64,000 bases of DNA. Origin: Chloroflexi bacterium TSY (GTDB taxonomy: Bacteria > Chloroflexota > Anaerolineae > Caldilineales > Caldilineaceae). Under the pieces are notes generated by a model, which saw only the letters and a list, made by a program, of their open reading frames with translations, searched no databases and was not told the DNA's origin. This document shows positions 10,001 to 18,327 of this stretch, in pieces. A program made the position numbers and the translations under genes. The stretch spans positions 1-64,000 of the forward strand of contig JAHBNG010000077.1 of the NCBI GenBank assembly GCA_019217005.1, written 5' to 3'. Numbering within the stretch: position 1 is the first letter of the stretch; each line of letters opens with the position of its first letter.

Positions 10001-11825
10001 AGCATCCGACCAGCGAGAGTCGATCCGCTATGCCAATGGCGTGCGTACAATCTATGGCTACGATCTGCGTCAACGTCTGGACCGTCTGCAGACCATGTCC
10101 GGACAAACGACTCTCGAAGACTTGCGCTACCACTTTGACAAGGCCAGCAATATTCTCTCGATCGCAGATGCACGACCGGATCGAACGGCAGCCGATGACT
10201 TGAGCCAGACCTTCTCCTATGATGCACTCTACCGCTTGACCGGTGCAGACGGAACTTATGGCGCAATCGATTTTGCCTACGATTCGATTGGCAACCTGAT
10301 CCGCAAGAGCAGCACCGTTGCCGACCCTCGTTTGAATCTGGGCGAGATGCACTACGGTGAGAATGCCGGTCCCCAAGCCATGACCTTAGCAGGCAACCGA
10401 CTCTACCGCTATGATGCCAACGGCAACTTGAGCCGGAAGGAGAATCCAGATGGCTCATCCAGCACCCATTACACTTGGGATGCGCGTGATCGACTGCTCT
10501 CAGTAGATGATGGTGAGACGCTCTCCACCTTCGGCTATGACGCCGGCTACCAGCGAGTGAAGCAGACCATCCGCAAGGGCGATGTGGTGACCACAACACT
10601 CTATGGCGCCAATTCGGTGGAACTGCGCGGCGACGAGCTAACCTATTACATCTTTGACGACGAACAGCGCATCGCCCGCATTACCATGCCCTTCCAGCCG
10701 GAGCGACTGCTGCAAGGATTTCACGATGCACCATCGACCATTCCACCGCAGCAAGTCGAGCGTCTGTGGTATACGGCTGATCATCTGGGCGGCACCAGTT
10801 TGCTGATCAATGAAGATGGTTCATTGGCTGCGCGTGTGGCTTACTATCCGTATGGCCTGACGCGCTACGAACAAGGGGAGGCAGATGTCTACTACCAGTT
10901 CACCGGCAAGGAGCTAGATGCCACGGGACTCCACTACTTTGAGACTCGCTACTACGATGCCGAAATTGGGCGCTTTATTGGAGTCGATCCTTTTTATCTC
11001 CAACAGCCACACAAAGGTATCGCCAACCCGCAACTGCTCAACCTCTACGCCTATGGACTCAACAATCCTGTCCGCTATAATGATCCCAGCGGATTGAATT
11101 CGGAAGATCAGGTCGACGAAGGCAAGATTGTCCAGGAGACCACAGAAGGTGTGATAGCGGCAGGAGCTAAAGCGCTAGAGGATTCAACGGTGGGCAAATA
11201 TCTTGGAAACGCAGGGGGTCTACTCAGTTTATTCAAGAGTATCCACACCCTAACAGACCCCAAGGCGAGTGAAATGGACAAATTTGAAGCGGGGTATTCC
11301 GGCGTGGGCTCTGCGGCTGGGCTGGCAGAAGGCGCTTTGACAGTAGCGGGGTATGGCAAGGCTGCCGCAGCAGCAGGTGCTCTTAGCCTCATGACTGCTG
11401 CCCTTTCACCACTGGTAATGATTGCCAAAGGCGCTGTTGATGCCAGGGAAGGAGCGGAAAAGTCTGCCAGGGAAAGCGGTCGCTATGCCTATGCTATTGG
11501 TGTGGCAGCTGGTCTGTTGGGCTTGCCGTGGAATGAGACCAGGAACCAATTTGCCTTGACAGAACATACGCCAAACAAGTATCGAAGGATCGCCCACAAG
11601 TCCCATAATGAAGCGCTCTACGAAGGTTGGAAAAAGGTGGCGGGTTATTCTCAACAGCGCAAGTTTTTGGCGCTGCAACGTTTGGCACAGAAGATGAAGC
11701 GGAGCGGACACAATTACAATAACGGACGGGCCTGGACTGGTAACCTGGACCACGATCTCGAGTTAATTGTCCTTGGAACGGCCCAGGCGCTGCGCATTCA
11801 CTATGGGGAATTTGTGAATAAGTAG
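6933..11825 (+). CDS. Tc B/C-like RHS-repeat toxin with variable C-terminal domain
   Basis: The authentic part begins near 6978, continuing the SpvB frame. FG-GAP/VCBS-type Asp-rich repeats come first (DTNADGCSDF, DYNNDGRADI, DMNGDNITDV, DLNNDGVGDP, DINGDGADEI), then a TcdB-like middle region. Many YD/RHS repeats follow (YDALGRM, YDDNGNL, YDANGNLSRK). The RHS core ends at GRFIGVDPF...NLYAYGLNNP..YNDPSGLN; the DPSGL motif is the usual self-cleavage site. The last ~240 residues after it are unlike the core: a Gly/Ala-rich hydrophobic stretch, then a basic region (YSQQRKFLALQRLAQKMKR). This is the expected site of a polymorphic toxin domain, which I cannot identify. No convincing immunity gene follows. 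Confidence 0.9.
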   Translation: MANTASTSIEARGAGIPQPIIPQNSPAERLSDPNVYLGDTNADGCSDFMVKAGNTPDSPFYYYANRGHGAWQKEDRVDLGKAPALNMNSPNVTINDYNNDGRADISAKIGDRLKIWLAHADGWRSEATIDVLAPTVGGSGGFNDEGISVIDMNGDNITDVAAARDGHIAVWYHNGNGNYEKPTTLLNPPRGVGDGVLRMGDLNNDGVGDPLFIGNRTITYWLNLGDGTLSAPITLQNTPAYNAQNTAIREADINGDGADEIVFSNDQGIQYVDFSTGPQPFLLKNVDNGLGRTIHITYKSSTEDYIADQDAGKPWEHELPFPVQVVNRVTVHDANSGDNYTIDYHYRDGFYDGVEKEFRGFMRSQEIKVGDETAATTVAHLVFDVGLEDESHKGMLLESEVLSEGGHCSGDFRGCFVRTVNQLETRVVVDGSETASGEPIAYAFVRQTDSFLHEQTADPVHLRQQFAQDEYGNQTQNFNYGQVCGADLACGNDEILAHIEYIYDEERYIFDRAKRMVATDINGNFVSESRLYYDGQPFEGLPLGEMTRGDLTRQTESLGPKGGNRFVSTKRLQYDQYGNVITMMDANGNRISVEFDPIQQTFPVVERLHLEEGKSLTYAAAYHHGFGKITGATDYNGHAHAFTYDTFGRISSTVKPGDTLEQPTMTYTYQVGSPRSFIKTEQRQQSGADDMVTSITYYDGLGRKLQMRSQGTDGRVIVEEAVTYNARQSVREQYQPYFADSFDYAAPDPNLPHSTLHYDPIGRTLRTVNPDGTFSSVIHKPLAELHFDEEDNHPDSPHHDTPKTLVYDGLKRLVRAEEVNIVDGQIESDATRYKHNLLGNLTQIVDAQGNIKTMEYDALGRMISMNDPNKGERQYAYDDNGNLIQMTDAIGQILQYTYDAANRQISERWVFNNGKADVLNALFHYDDDLSPLHPDAENTMGQISYVEDQTGTIYFSYDPVGNPTGVIRHFEEEGVTLVTRSEYDTMDRLRRLTLADGFTVNYEYDARGLLKRVPGFVEHIAYTASDQRESIRYANGVRTIYGYDLRQRLDRLQTMSGQTTLEDLRYHFDKASNILSIADARPDRTAADDLSQTFSYDALYRLTGADGTYGAIDFAYDSIGNLIRKSSTVADPRLNLGEMHYGENAGPQAMTLAGNRLYRYDANGNLSRKENPDGSSSTHYTWDARDRLLSVDDGETLSTFGYDAGYQRVKQTIRKGDVVTTTLYGANSVELRGDELTYYIFDDEQRIARITMPFQPERLLQGFHDAPSTIPPQQVERLWYTADHLGGTSLLINEDGSLAARVAYYPYGLTRYEQGEADVYYQFTGKELDATGLHYFETRYYDAEIGRFIGVDPFYLQQPHKGIANPQLLNLYAYGLNNPVRYNDPSGLNSEDQVDEGKIVQETTEGVIAAGAKALEDSTVGKYLGNAGGLLSLFKSIHTLTDPKASEMDKFEAGYSGVGSAAGLAEGALTVAGYGKAAAAAGALSLMTAALSPLVMIAKGAVDAREGAEKSARESGRYAYAIGVAAGLLGLPWNETRNQFALTEHTPNKYRRIAHKSHNEALYEGWKKVAGYSQQRKFLALQRLAQKMKRSGHNYNNGRAWTGNLDHDLELIVLGTAQALRIHYGEFVNK

Positions 11826-12588
11826 AATGGTCTAACCGAGTAGTGAGCGTCGTACGCGGATTGAGCCAGATTTTTTTCTTCTGACTAGCGGATTCTGTGG
11901 TTCAAGATTGAATCAACGACTACAATGGATTCGGATAGGAGCAGATTTTCCGTCACAGGAACACTCGTTTCAATTGCAAAAAACTCGGTGACCGTGACGC
12001 ACAATTTCATCATAAGCGGGAAGCACTCTACTTACACGACAGAATCCGTTCCTATCTCAATCCGCTGTAGTAACTTGCCGCAATCACAGAAAACGGCAGA
12101 ACAATAGATGTTCAGATAATGCTTTTCCACACGAAACAGTAGCTTGTCAGCATTTCAGCCGGTCAGCCAGAGAGCTGACGAGCTGACCAGTTGAAATGCC
12201 ATCAACGACAAGAAAATCTTTTTCTGAAAGGCTATAGATTTTTTCTTCTGTCTAAGGGGTTCTGTTGACCGCGTGCGCTCAGGCCACTCGTTGGTGGGTC
12301 GGTGGATCTCCCTTTGGCCTGTGCGACGCTCGCTAACCTTCCCTCGAGCATGCGAACAAATGAACCGCTTATGTAGAATTGCCTCGACCAGATAAACCTG
12401 ACAGGTCTATACGTCCGTACGTTTGTTACACATGAGCCTCGGAATGTATCCCTTTGACCGCTATTTCCCGTTCAACAATGTGGTAGTGATAACAAAGTAA
12501 GTGATGGTGCTGGTATTGTACTCTTCGACAGCGTTTGGCTCGCTTTGTTTACAAGACTCTTTCCCGACATCACCGGTTCATCAAATAG
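11826..12588. other. Gap without supported gene downstream of the RHS toxin
   Basis: Apart from the palindromic repeat at 12107-12235, I see no coding signal. A 60-residue frame at 11925-12107 lacks a ribosome site and recognisable features. If an immunity gene once matched the toxin C-terminus it should lie here; none is evident. Confidence 0.5.
12107..12235. repeat. Palindromic repeat family 9, copy 1
   Basis: About 130 bp around GCATTTCAGCCGGTCAGC...GCTGACCAGTTGAAATGC. It is an inverted near-copy of 52296-52427; the flanks TAGATGTTCAGATAATG and TGAAAGGCT are also shared. Confidence 0.8.
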
Positions 12589-12655
12589 TCAGTAGATCGC
12601 AATCGTGTCATTCTCGAATGAAACGAAGAATCTAGCGATTGCGGTCTACTGATAG
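12589..12655. repeat. Palindromic repeat family 8, copy 1
   Basis: The dyad CAGTAGATCGCAATCG...CGATTGCGGTCTACTG encloses CATTCTCGAATGAAACGAAG. A second, inverted copy is at 33809-33873. Confidence 0.75.
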
Positions 12656-12698
12656 TTCATTGCTGACTCTAACTGGCGTATTCTTGCATCACTCACTA

Positions 12699-12890
12699 CT
12701 AACAATAAACAGGACAACATCCCCCAGACCCGCCGCTCATACAACCCGGGTCTTGAATACAATTTTCCATGCATTGAGTGTAGCAAGATGGGCAATATGA
12801 TGTACAATGCTGCTGACAGCTGCCCCCTGCCATCATCCCAGTTACGACACTCAACCAATCAACTGATGTCAACGTCATATAAAGTTCCAT
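12699..12890 (-). CDS. Small cysteine-rich peptide with GG-type leader
   Basis: 63 residues preceded by a strong ribosome site (AAAGGAG, 7 bases before the ATG at 12890). Residues 1-23 are largely uncharged and end in MMAGG. The C-terminal 40 residues contain ten Cys: SCQQHC, CPSC, CYTQCMENC, DPGC, and a final GGCCPVYC. A leader ending in Gly-Gly followed by a Cys-dense tail resembles precursors of ribosomally made, modified peptides, or a secreted disulfide-rich or metal-binding peptide. No modification enzyme or peptidase-transporter is visible in the window. I do not recognise the family. It lies between the toxin island and an MITE that begins 41 bp upstream of its start. Confidence 0.7.
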   Translation of the reverse strand: MELYMTLTSVDWLSVVTGMMAGGSCQQHCTSYCPSCYTQCMENCIQDPGCMSGGSGGCCPVYC

Positions 12891-12930
12891 GTCGTTCTCC
12901 TTTCGAAAACATGTTAAACGTTTGATTTTG

Positions 12931-13085
12931 GGGGTGGTTCAAAATTAGGTTTACACTTTTGATATATAGACAAAAATCTATATGAGACCGTTTTCTCTCT
13001 GAGAACCGGCGAAATCAGAGAATATAAACGTTCTTTCTGTTTCTAAAAGTGTAAACCTATCTATCCAGCTAAAATGAACCACCCC
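12931..13085. mobile_element. 155-bp MITE-like element, copy 2 (subfamily B)
   Basis: Same termini as the other copies, with internal TATATAGACAAAAATCTATATG and GAGAACCGGCGAAATC typical of subfamily B. It is nearly identical to the copy at 13264-13418, only 178 bp away. This is the only one of seven copies with no 8-bp target duplication (flanks TGATTTTG and GCATTTCC), which suggests a later rearrangement at one side. Confidence 0.9.
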
Positions 13086-13145
13086 GCATTTCCTCGCTTC
13101 AAAGTATACTGTTCATAAGATAGGATGTTTAGTGTAGAGAACAGA

Positions 13146-13181
13146 AAAGGGGAGTCCAACTCATGGTTTGGACTCCCCTTT
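13146..13181 (-). terminator. Rho-independent-type terminator of the XRE gene
   Basis: A 14-bp perfect stem (AAAGGGGAGTCCAA / TTTGGACTCCCCTTT) with an 8-base loop, 17 bp past the original stop of the XRE regulator at 13198 on the minus strand. Confidence 0.8.
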
Positions 13182-13197
13182 GAATTTGGAATCAAAA

Positions 13198-13573
13198 TCA
13201 ATCCAATTCTAAATCATCTCGCATTAATTGGTCAGTGGAAACATTGAAGAACAGAGATATTTTGGGGTGGTTCAAAATTAGGTTTACACTTTTGATATAT
13301 AGACAAAAATCTATATGAGACCGTTTTCTCTCTGAGAACCGGCGAAATCAGAGAATATAAACGTTCTTTCTGTTTCTAAAAGTGTAAACCTATCTATCCA
13401 GCTAAAATGAACCACCCCGATATTTTGAGGATCAATTCTGCTGAGGGCTTTCTTAGTCCATTTTCAATGCGATTTATTTGGACATGGCTTACATCTAATT
13501 GTTCACCAAGGTCTCTTGTTGTCAGACCATGTTGTCGTCGCAGAGTATTTAGTTTCTCCCCAAGCCTTTTCAC
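13198..13573 (-). pseudogene. XRE-family HTH regulator interrupted by a MITE
   Basis: The GTG start at 13573 is preceded by GGAG at 8 bases and begins MKRLGEKLNTLRRQHGL. Helix-turn-helix residues follow (TTRDLGEQLDVSHVQINRIENG). The MITE at 13264-13418 sits after ILKIS. Removing it with one copy of its duplication GATATTTT gives ILKISLFFNVSTDQLMRD and a stop at 13198, a normal 70-residue XRE protein followed by a terminator. A longer TTG start at 13597 is possible but has a weaker context. The regulator probably controlled itself and the divergent gene at 16502 through the palindrome at 14885-14913. With the insertion, the C-terminus after residue 51 is replaced by MITE-encoded residues (GWFILAG). 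Confidence 0.85.
13264..13418. mobile_element. 155-bp MITE-like element, copy 3 (subfamily B), inside XRE gene
   Basis: Target duplication GATATTTT at 13256-13263 and 13419-13426. It interrupts the XRE regulator, whose frame is restored when the element is removed. Confidence 0.95.
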
Positions 13574-13622
13574 ACTTGTATCTCCACGCCAACGCAATAT
13601 GTATTCTCAAAATAAAATACTA

Positions 13623-14855
13623 CTGTTTTGTCAGATAAGTTATGATACAGGTTGGTCATCAGAATCGGTATCCAAAACAGGATAGAAACGCTGGAACTTC
13701 TGGCGAGCGAGAGCGGGGGTAAATTGCCATTGAATGGTAGCGGATTGTTCATTGCGCTCGTTGACAAGAGCAAGGACAACAGTCTCAAGAAGCTCTTTGG
13801 AATCAATGCGGCGATCAAGAACTTGGCGAGTGATAACCGAGAGTTCAATTTCAACCATATTAAGCCAACTCCCGTTGACGGGGGTATAAACCATCTGAAA
13901 GTGCTGAGCCAGAGCGAAAGCTTCCTCAGGCGAAAAGATGGTGTAGAAGGAACTGGGTGAATGAATGTTGAGATTATCCTGAACAATCTGTAATGAATCG
14001 GCATCAGGATTGTGTTTCGTTTTGAGATCATGCATGAAGCGAGCATACTCTTGGCCTCTGCGCCGTTCGGTAATCTGAACAACCCGCTGTCCAGTGTGTG
14101 GCTGGTAAGCAATCAAGATGTAACAGATGCCCTTGCGTTCATAGTGATGATCATAGCGCCATTTCTTGCCTGGTTTCATCTCAATCGGCACGATTGTATC
14201 GCCCAAGAGCTGACAAGGTTTTCATCGTAACACCCACCAGAGAGGATTCTTGGGGTCATAGGGCTGTGCATAGAGGTCCAAGATTTGTTCCATGTGCCAC
14301 AAGTATGTAGGTGTTAACTTTCCGATACACCACTGCACCTTCAAATGGGGTTTCAGTTCGTTTTTTCAGAATTTCACTCACGGTTTCATGCGAAATGTCT
14401 TCCACAAACTTTAACTCAACCGCTGTGGTTGCTAGCAGCCTTAAAGTCCATCGGCTTCGCCCATCTGGTCCTTTCGTACACGCTAGTGCCGTGATTTTGG
14501 CTCTGGCTTCGTTACTAATCTCGACTGGTCGTCCGCTTCTTGGCCTCTCTTCTGGGCTTTGGTTAGCCCTTCCGTCACATATCTTTTGCGGATTCGCACC
14601 ACCGTTGCTCGCGTCACTCCCACTCGTTCCATGATTTCTCTGTCTGTTTTTCCTCCATCTGACAAGAGCAGAATATGTGCCCTTCTTATCTTTCTTACGT
14701 TCTCTTTTCCTTTTGCCGTTATTCGCCTTAATTCATTTCTGTCTTTATCACTTAGTTTAACTTTATATACTTGCTTCATTTCTCTCTGCCTCCTCGTTTT
14801 TTTAGTCACTTTCTGGCAGAGTTTACCGTATTATAACTTATCTGACAAAATACTA
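13623..14855 (-). mobile_element. IS630-family insertion sequence
   Basis: A 1233-bp element flanked by TA on both sides (13621-13622 and 14856-14857), with inverted ends TTTTGTCAGATAAGTTAT. TA duplication and the transposase type are both standard for IS630. It is inserted between the XRE gene and its upstream operator/promoter region. Confidence 0.9.
13640..14809 (-). pseudogene. IS630-family transposase, frameshifted
   Basis: The N-terminal frame (14809 to 14483) carries the helix-turn-helix typical of IS630 (KIRRAHILLLSDGGKTDREI, then RKRYVTEGL). The C-terminal frame (14206 to 13640) carries the DDE domain with IVQDNLNIHS and the final-Glu motif YTPVNGSWLNMVEIEL. The middle part (14482-14207) reads on in other frames (TLRLLATTAVELKF, then QPYDPKNPLW), so at least two indels separate the two ends. 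Not functional as written. Confidence 0.85.
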
Positions 14856-14858
14856 CTT

Positions 14859-14887
14859 GACATTCAGATCAAGTTATAGTACAATCT
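14859..14887 (+). promoter_or_regulatory. Sigma-70-type promoter of the locus at 16502
   Basis: TTGACA (14859-14864), a 17-bp spacer and TACAAT (14882-14887). It directly precedes the palindromic operator and points toward the gene at 16502, from which it is now separated by the IS at 14927-16467. Confidence 0.75.
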
Positions 14888-14913
14888 TGTTACCCAACAG
14901 GTAACAAGATTAT
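14885..14913. promoter_or_regulatory. Palindromic operator
   Basis: Perfect 12-bp arms AATCTTGTTACC / GGTAACAAGATT with a 5-bp spacer, overlapping the -10 box and presumed start point. Position and symmetry suit a binding site for the divergently encoded XRE regulator (inference). Confidence 0.7.
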
Positions 14914-14926
14914 TATCTTATTAACT

Positions 14927-16467
14927 CGATAGTTGTATTTTGAGCAGGTGCCAGATTTGACAAAGTCAAATTAAGCAGAGCAGACCTGCCGTTTGGCGAA
15001 AAGGGTAGCGAAGACCTCCGCAATCTCCTGTCCGTCATTCAAGGCATCATGAGCCGTCAAGATGAGATCTTGAATCAGTGACTGAGTTTGCTGCCGGGTA
15101 GCCTCACCAAGGGATTTGCTGGGCGAGAATTGAGTTTTAGCCAATGATGGTCCCAAACAATCAAGGTGCAAGAGAGAATAAGCCACGAAGACCAGAGACC
15201 AATGTTTTTGAAAGGCGTGGGCAGTTCGCATGCAATATTCATCAAGACCAAGCAGTTGTTTACCATCCTGATAAACCGTCTCGATAGGCCAACGAAGCAG
15301 GTAAATCGAGAGAATGCGTTTGGCATTACAGTCGGTGCGATTGGTCACTAAAACGGCATAATTGTCTTGCAATTCAGGATTATCAAAACTAATCACGATG
15401 CGTACCTTGCCGATAGAAGGGATACGCACAGTCATGGTAAAGGTGTAGTAAGTACGACCATCAATGGTGACAGGCTTGTAGGCATTCTGGGGGGATGTAG
15501 GGGACCAACTCTTTGACTTTAATATGTGGCCCCTCGAAAGTTATCGGCTGACCATCTTCATCCCGCAAACGAAAACTATTTGTCTCCAGATTGCGATTGC
15601 ACTTCAAGATGCTGATCCAATCTTTATTCAGACGATCGAGTACAGCTAGAAAATCTGGAGCGAGATACCAACCATCGAAGAGAGCCCAACCAAAGATAAG
15701 GGTTCGTTCAACAGCTTTTTCAACCAGTTCACTGGCAATGGTTATCTTGGTCTTAAACGCTTCGTCTCGCTCTCGAAAGGCGGGGTCAGTTAATAGGTGG
15801 CTATCCACTCGTTTATGAAAAGCGGTTCGTTCTTTCTTTTTTCTTGGGAATCTCGGTCACTGGGAAATGTTTTTCCACAAATGCTTCCCAGTCGGTAAAC
15901 TCTTCGTACCGTCGGTAGATACTTGCATCGACCGGAAAACGGATAGCGCCACTGACATAGTGACTTGTGACTAAGTTATGAGCCAGTGGATGCTGACCAT
16001 TGCTATGATTGTAGTGGGTGTCGATATACTCGAACAGACTTCCCACATGTTCACATAGTGTATCATCAATCGCTAATACCGATTCTGACTCTGAACGTTG
16101 GTATTGTGCTGTCTCTGACTATACGCTCATCATTGAGTTTTTCGGCTCGCCAAGGAGCTTCACTCAGATACCGTGATACATTCGTCTTATCTGCACTATC
16201 TAGAATGCAACGGGCAATATTTGCCATGCTTTTGTTGTCCAAGACCATCAGACCCGTCAGATAGTTTTCAAAGTGGCGAAACTGTTTACGATTGGCAAAT
16301 ACTGAACGAAAGGTTTCGCTATGCTCCTTGACCAGTGGCGCTACATTTACTATCGGCAATTGCATCTTGATGGCTCCTTTTCTGCACTTTTTTCTTGATG
16401 CAATCTATTGAGATGACTTTTGTCTCTTTTGTCAAAATTGGAAAACCTTCATTTCACAACTATCGAG
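14927..16467 (-). mobile_element. IS701/IS4-superfamily insertion sequence
   Basis: A 1541-bp element with inverted ends CTCGATAGTTGT / ACAACTATCGAG and a 7-bp duplication TTATTAA (14920-14926 and 16468-16474). It separates the promoter/operator from the small gene at 16502. Confidence 0.88.
14971..16365 (-). pseudogene. IS701-like transposase, broken into four frames
   Basis: Reading on the minus strand, the pieces are: 16365-16066 (FRSVFANRKQFRHFENYLTG), 16046-15813, 15808-15461 (LIFGWALFDGWYLAPDF, the catalytic Asp region) and 15435-14971 (YLLRWPIETVYQDGKQLLGL, the catalytic Glu region). Family order and motifs are those of DDE transposases of the IS701/IS4 group. The breaks lie at or near homopolymers, for example a G run near 15490. 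Non-functional as written. Confidence 0.82.
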
Positions 16468-16501
16468 TTATTAACCGTATCTACAGAATAGGAGGAACAT
16501 A

Positions 16502-16729
16502 ATGGCAGCCATAGCGCCCACTGAACTCTTGCGCCAATGGGAACTGGAACAGATTACGCCAGAAATGGCAATTGGTCAGTTGATCCAGAACCAAGTCAAG
16601 CAGCAAGAGTTTCTTGAAAGCAACAGCCGTATGCTTTCCATTATTCGTCTTGATGTTGACAGCTTGATTACTCATACAGAGTTGCCTCCGCGCAGCATAA
16701 GCAGGCGAAAGCCACCCAAACAAAGCTGA
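16502..16729 (+). CDS. Small hypothetical protein of the XRE-controlled locus
   Basis: 75 residues with a strong ribosome site (AGGAGG, 6 bases before the ATG). It is mostly helical (LLRQWELEQITPEMAIGQLIQNQVKQ in part), with a basic, Pro-containing tail. The family is not recognised. Removing the IS at 14927-16467 places this gene about 50 bp downstream of a consensus promoter with a palindromic operator, divergent from an XRE regulator. This is the arrangement of a self-regulated phage-like or toxin-antitoxin-like cassette. In the present sequence it is cut off from that promoter. Confidence 0.55.
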   Translation: MAAIAPTELLRQWELEQITPEMAIGQLIQNQVKQQEFLESNSRMLSIIRLDVDSLITHTELPPRSISRRKPPKQS

Positions 16730-16902
16730 AGCCCATTTCTGAGCAACCAAGCAAATCAACACCAAATCGCCCTGCGCAGTCTCGTCCACTGTGGAGGGCT
16801 TTCTGTGTTATTATAGGTTGAGATGGAGATTGCATCAAGTTCTATTGGGTTGATATAATATCAGATAAGATCCACATTGAGTAAGTATGAAGTCAAGGAG
16901 AC

Positions 16903-17175
16903 ATGATTATGAATGAAAGTACAAAACCCTTGATATTAGGACGTTACATTGTAGCCGATCCTGAAATTTGTCATGGTAAGCCAACATTTCGAGGAACACG
17001 CATCATGGTTGCTGATGTATTGGAACAAGTCGCTGAGGGAATGGCTTGGGAGACAATTATTGAAGGCTGGCATGATAGCATTACCAAAGAGGCAATCACA
17101 GAAGCAGTGCAGCTAGCACGTGAATCCTTTCTTAAACACATCGAAGAATTCGCTTTGGAACCTATGGCTGCGTGA
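16903..17175 (+). CDS. DUF433 (VapB-like antitoxin) protein
   Basis: 90 residues. Core IVADPEICHGKPTFRGTRI is the hallmark of DUF433, a winged-helix family that commonly acts as antitoxin/DNA-binding partner. The stop overlaps the GTG start of the next gene by 4 bp (GTGA), so the two are translationally coupled. The start may be the first or second ATG (16903 or 16909); AAGGAGA lies just upstream. Together with the DUF5615 protein it probably forms a type II toxin-antitoxin module. Confidence 0.85.
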   Translation: MIMNESTKPLILGRYIVADPEICHGKPTFRGTRIMVADVLEQVAEGMAWETIIEGWHDSITKEAITEAVQLARESFLKHIEEFALEPMAA

Positions 17176-17561
17176 ATATTCTGGATGAAAACATTCTAAA
17201 AGATCAACGTCAGTTACTGCGAAGTTGGCGAATTAGGGTTCACCAGATCGGGCAAGATATAGGACGACAGGGGATGAAAGATCGTGAAATCATCCCTCTG
17301 TTACATCAATATCGAGATGCAACCTTTTTCTCGCGTGATCGAGACTTTCACAATCGTAGCCTTTGCCACACTCGATACTGCTTGGTTTTTCTGAATGTAG
17401 AGAAATACGAGGTCGCACTTTTTGTCCGTCGTATTCTTCGCCATCCAGATTTTAATACCAAAGCCAAACGCCGAGGTACTGTCATTAGACTTTCGCATAC
17501 AGGTCTTTCTGTATGGCGTTTGCATGCAGAACAGGAAGAACGTTTCGAATGGCCTACGTAA
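17172..17561 (+). CDS. DUF5615 (PIN-like) putative toxin
   Basis: 129 residues starting at GTG overlapping the antitoxin stop. The N-terminus MNILDENIL contains the conserved acidic pair near the start of the PIN-like fold. DRDFHN, after RDATFFSRD, supplies further acidic residues expected for a Mg-dependent ribonuclease site. DUF5615 proteins are the usual partners of DUF433 proteins. RNase activity is inferred from the family. There is no sign of truncation. Confidence 0.8.
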   Translation: MNILDENILKDQRQLLRSWRIRVHQIGQDIGRQGMKDREIIPLLHQYRDATFFSRDRDFHNRSLCHTRYCLVFLNVEKYEVALFVRRILRHPDFNTKAKRRGTVIRLSHTGLSVWRLHAEQEERFEWPT

Positions 17562-18119
17562 TGCTCGTTTACATAGAAAGGTTTGTCGTAGCGGATCGTT
17601 TGGGATGTTGGTCGGGTAGCTTGGAATCCATTAGCCTTCATTGAAGTTCTTTATCGGATATACTATGGTTGTGTGACATGAAACCGCTCGAACGTTCGGG
17701 GCGTGTCGTCTAGTCTCTTGGTTGGGTGGCAAGTCTGTCGCAGCCAACATGGGCTGCAGGTGACGCCAGGATGATCGGGCGCGCATCATTGTTTTTCCGC
17801 ATGAATCTGGTTGGGTTGTCCATGTGGTCAGCTCCGAAGTCCTGGCGCACCTGAGCCAGGCGTTGGCTCGCTCACCTCGTCAAGTATTCATAGCTGGTGA
17901 GATCCAGTAATGATCAGAAATAGCATAGAAGTTGCTCAATTACACGAACCTATCCCAGGAAACTTTTTCATGAATTTCAGATGTTTTCCAGAAAAAGCAT
18001 CTTTTACTTCGTTTATTGAGAAGAACACCTAGGTGCTAATTCCCGTAGATGGCATACAGCTTTTGATTCTTATCTAGGTCTTAAAGCACTACTTGTTCAT
18101 TGTTAGGGTAATATTCGAT
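17562..18119. other. Gap with a possible gene remnant
   Basis: Mostly non-coding. A start-less open stretch at about 17755-17910 reads RIIVFPHESGWVVHVVSSEV and ends with a stop, so it may be the tail of a degraded gene. Nothing else is recognised. Confidence 0.35.
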
Positions 18120-18327
18120 ATGGCAAAGTTTACTAATGGCCGCGCACTCATCATCGGTGTCGGTGCAGACTTACCTGTTACCGTCCAAGATGCAGATGCG
18201 GTCGCATCGCTCCTGCGTGATCCAACCCGTTGTGCCTATCCAACTGGCCAAGTAAAGTTATTGACTGAAAAACAGGCTTGCCGACAATACATTCTTGAAG
18301 AACTTGAGCAGCTAGCAATTGCAACAA
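18120..18327 (+). pseudogene. Caspase-like (peptidase C14) effector, N-terminal part
   Basis: Starts MAKFTNGRALIIGVG, the usual first strand of prokaryotic caspase-like proteases, followed by DADAVASLLRDPTRCAYP and KLLTEKQA. It is cut after LEQLAIAT by the ISAzo13-type element. Joining 18327 to 19634, with one copy of the 3-bp duplication CAA, continues the frame as LAIATKQDDIVLIYFSGHG. The ATG at 18120 is preferred over the upstream GTG/ATG-like options because family N-termini begin close to this strand. See the next caspase entry for the catalytic part. Confidence 0.85.

Noticed and set aside
9798..10599. Long antisense frames within the RHS region
   Set aside because: Shadow of repetitive YD-repeat codons; no ribosome sites or conserved motifs.
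11925..12107. 60-residue frame as immunity gene of the RHS toxin
   Set aside because: No ribosome site, too short, no recognisable fold and Ser/Thr-rich random-looking composition.
17700..17910. Complete small gene upstream of the caspase
   Set aside because: No start codon before the readable stretch and no recognisable family; at most a remnant.
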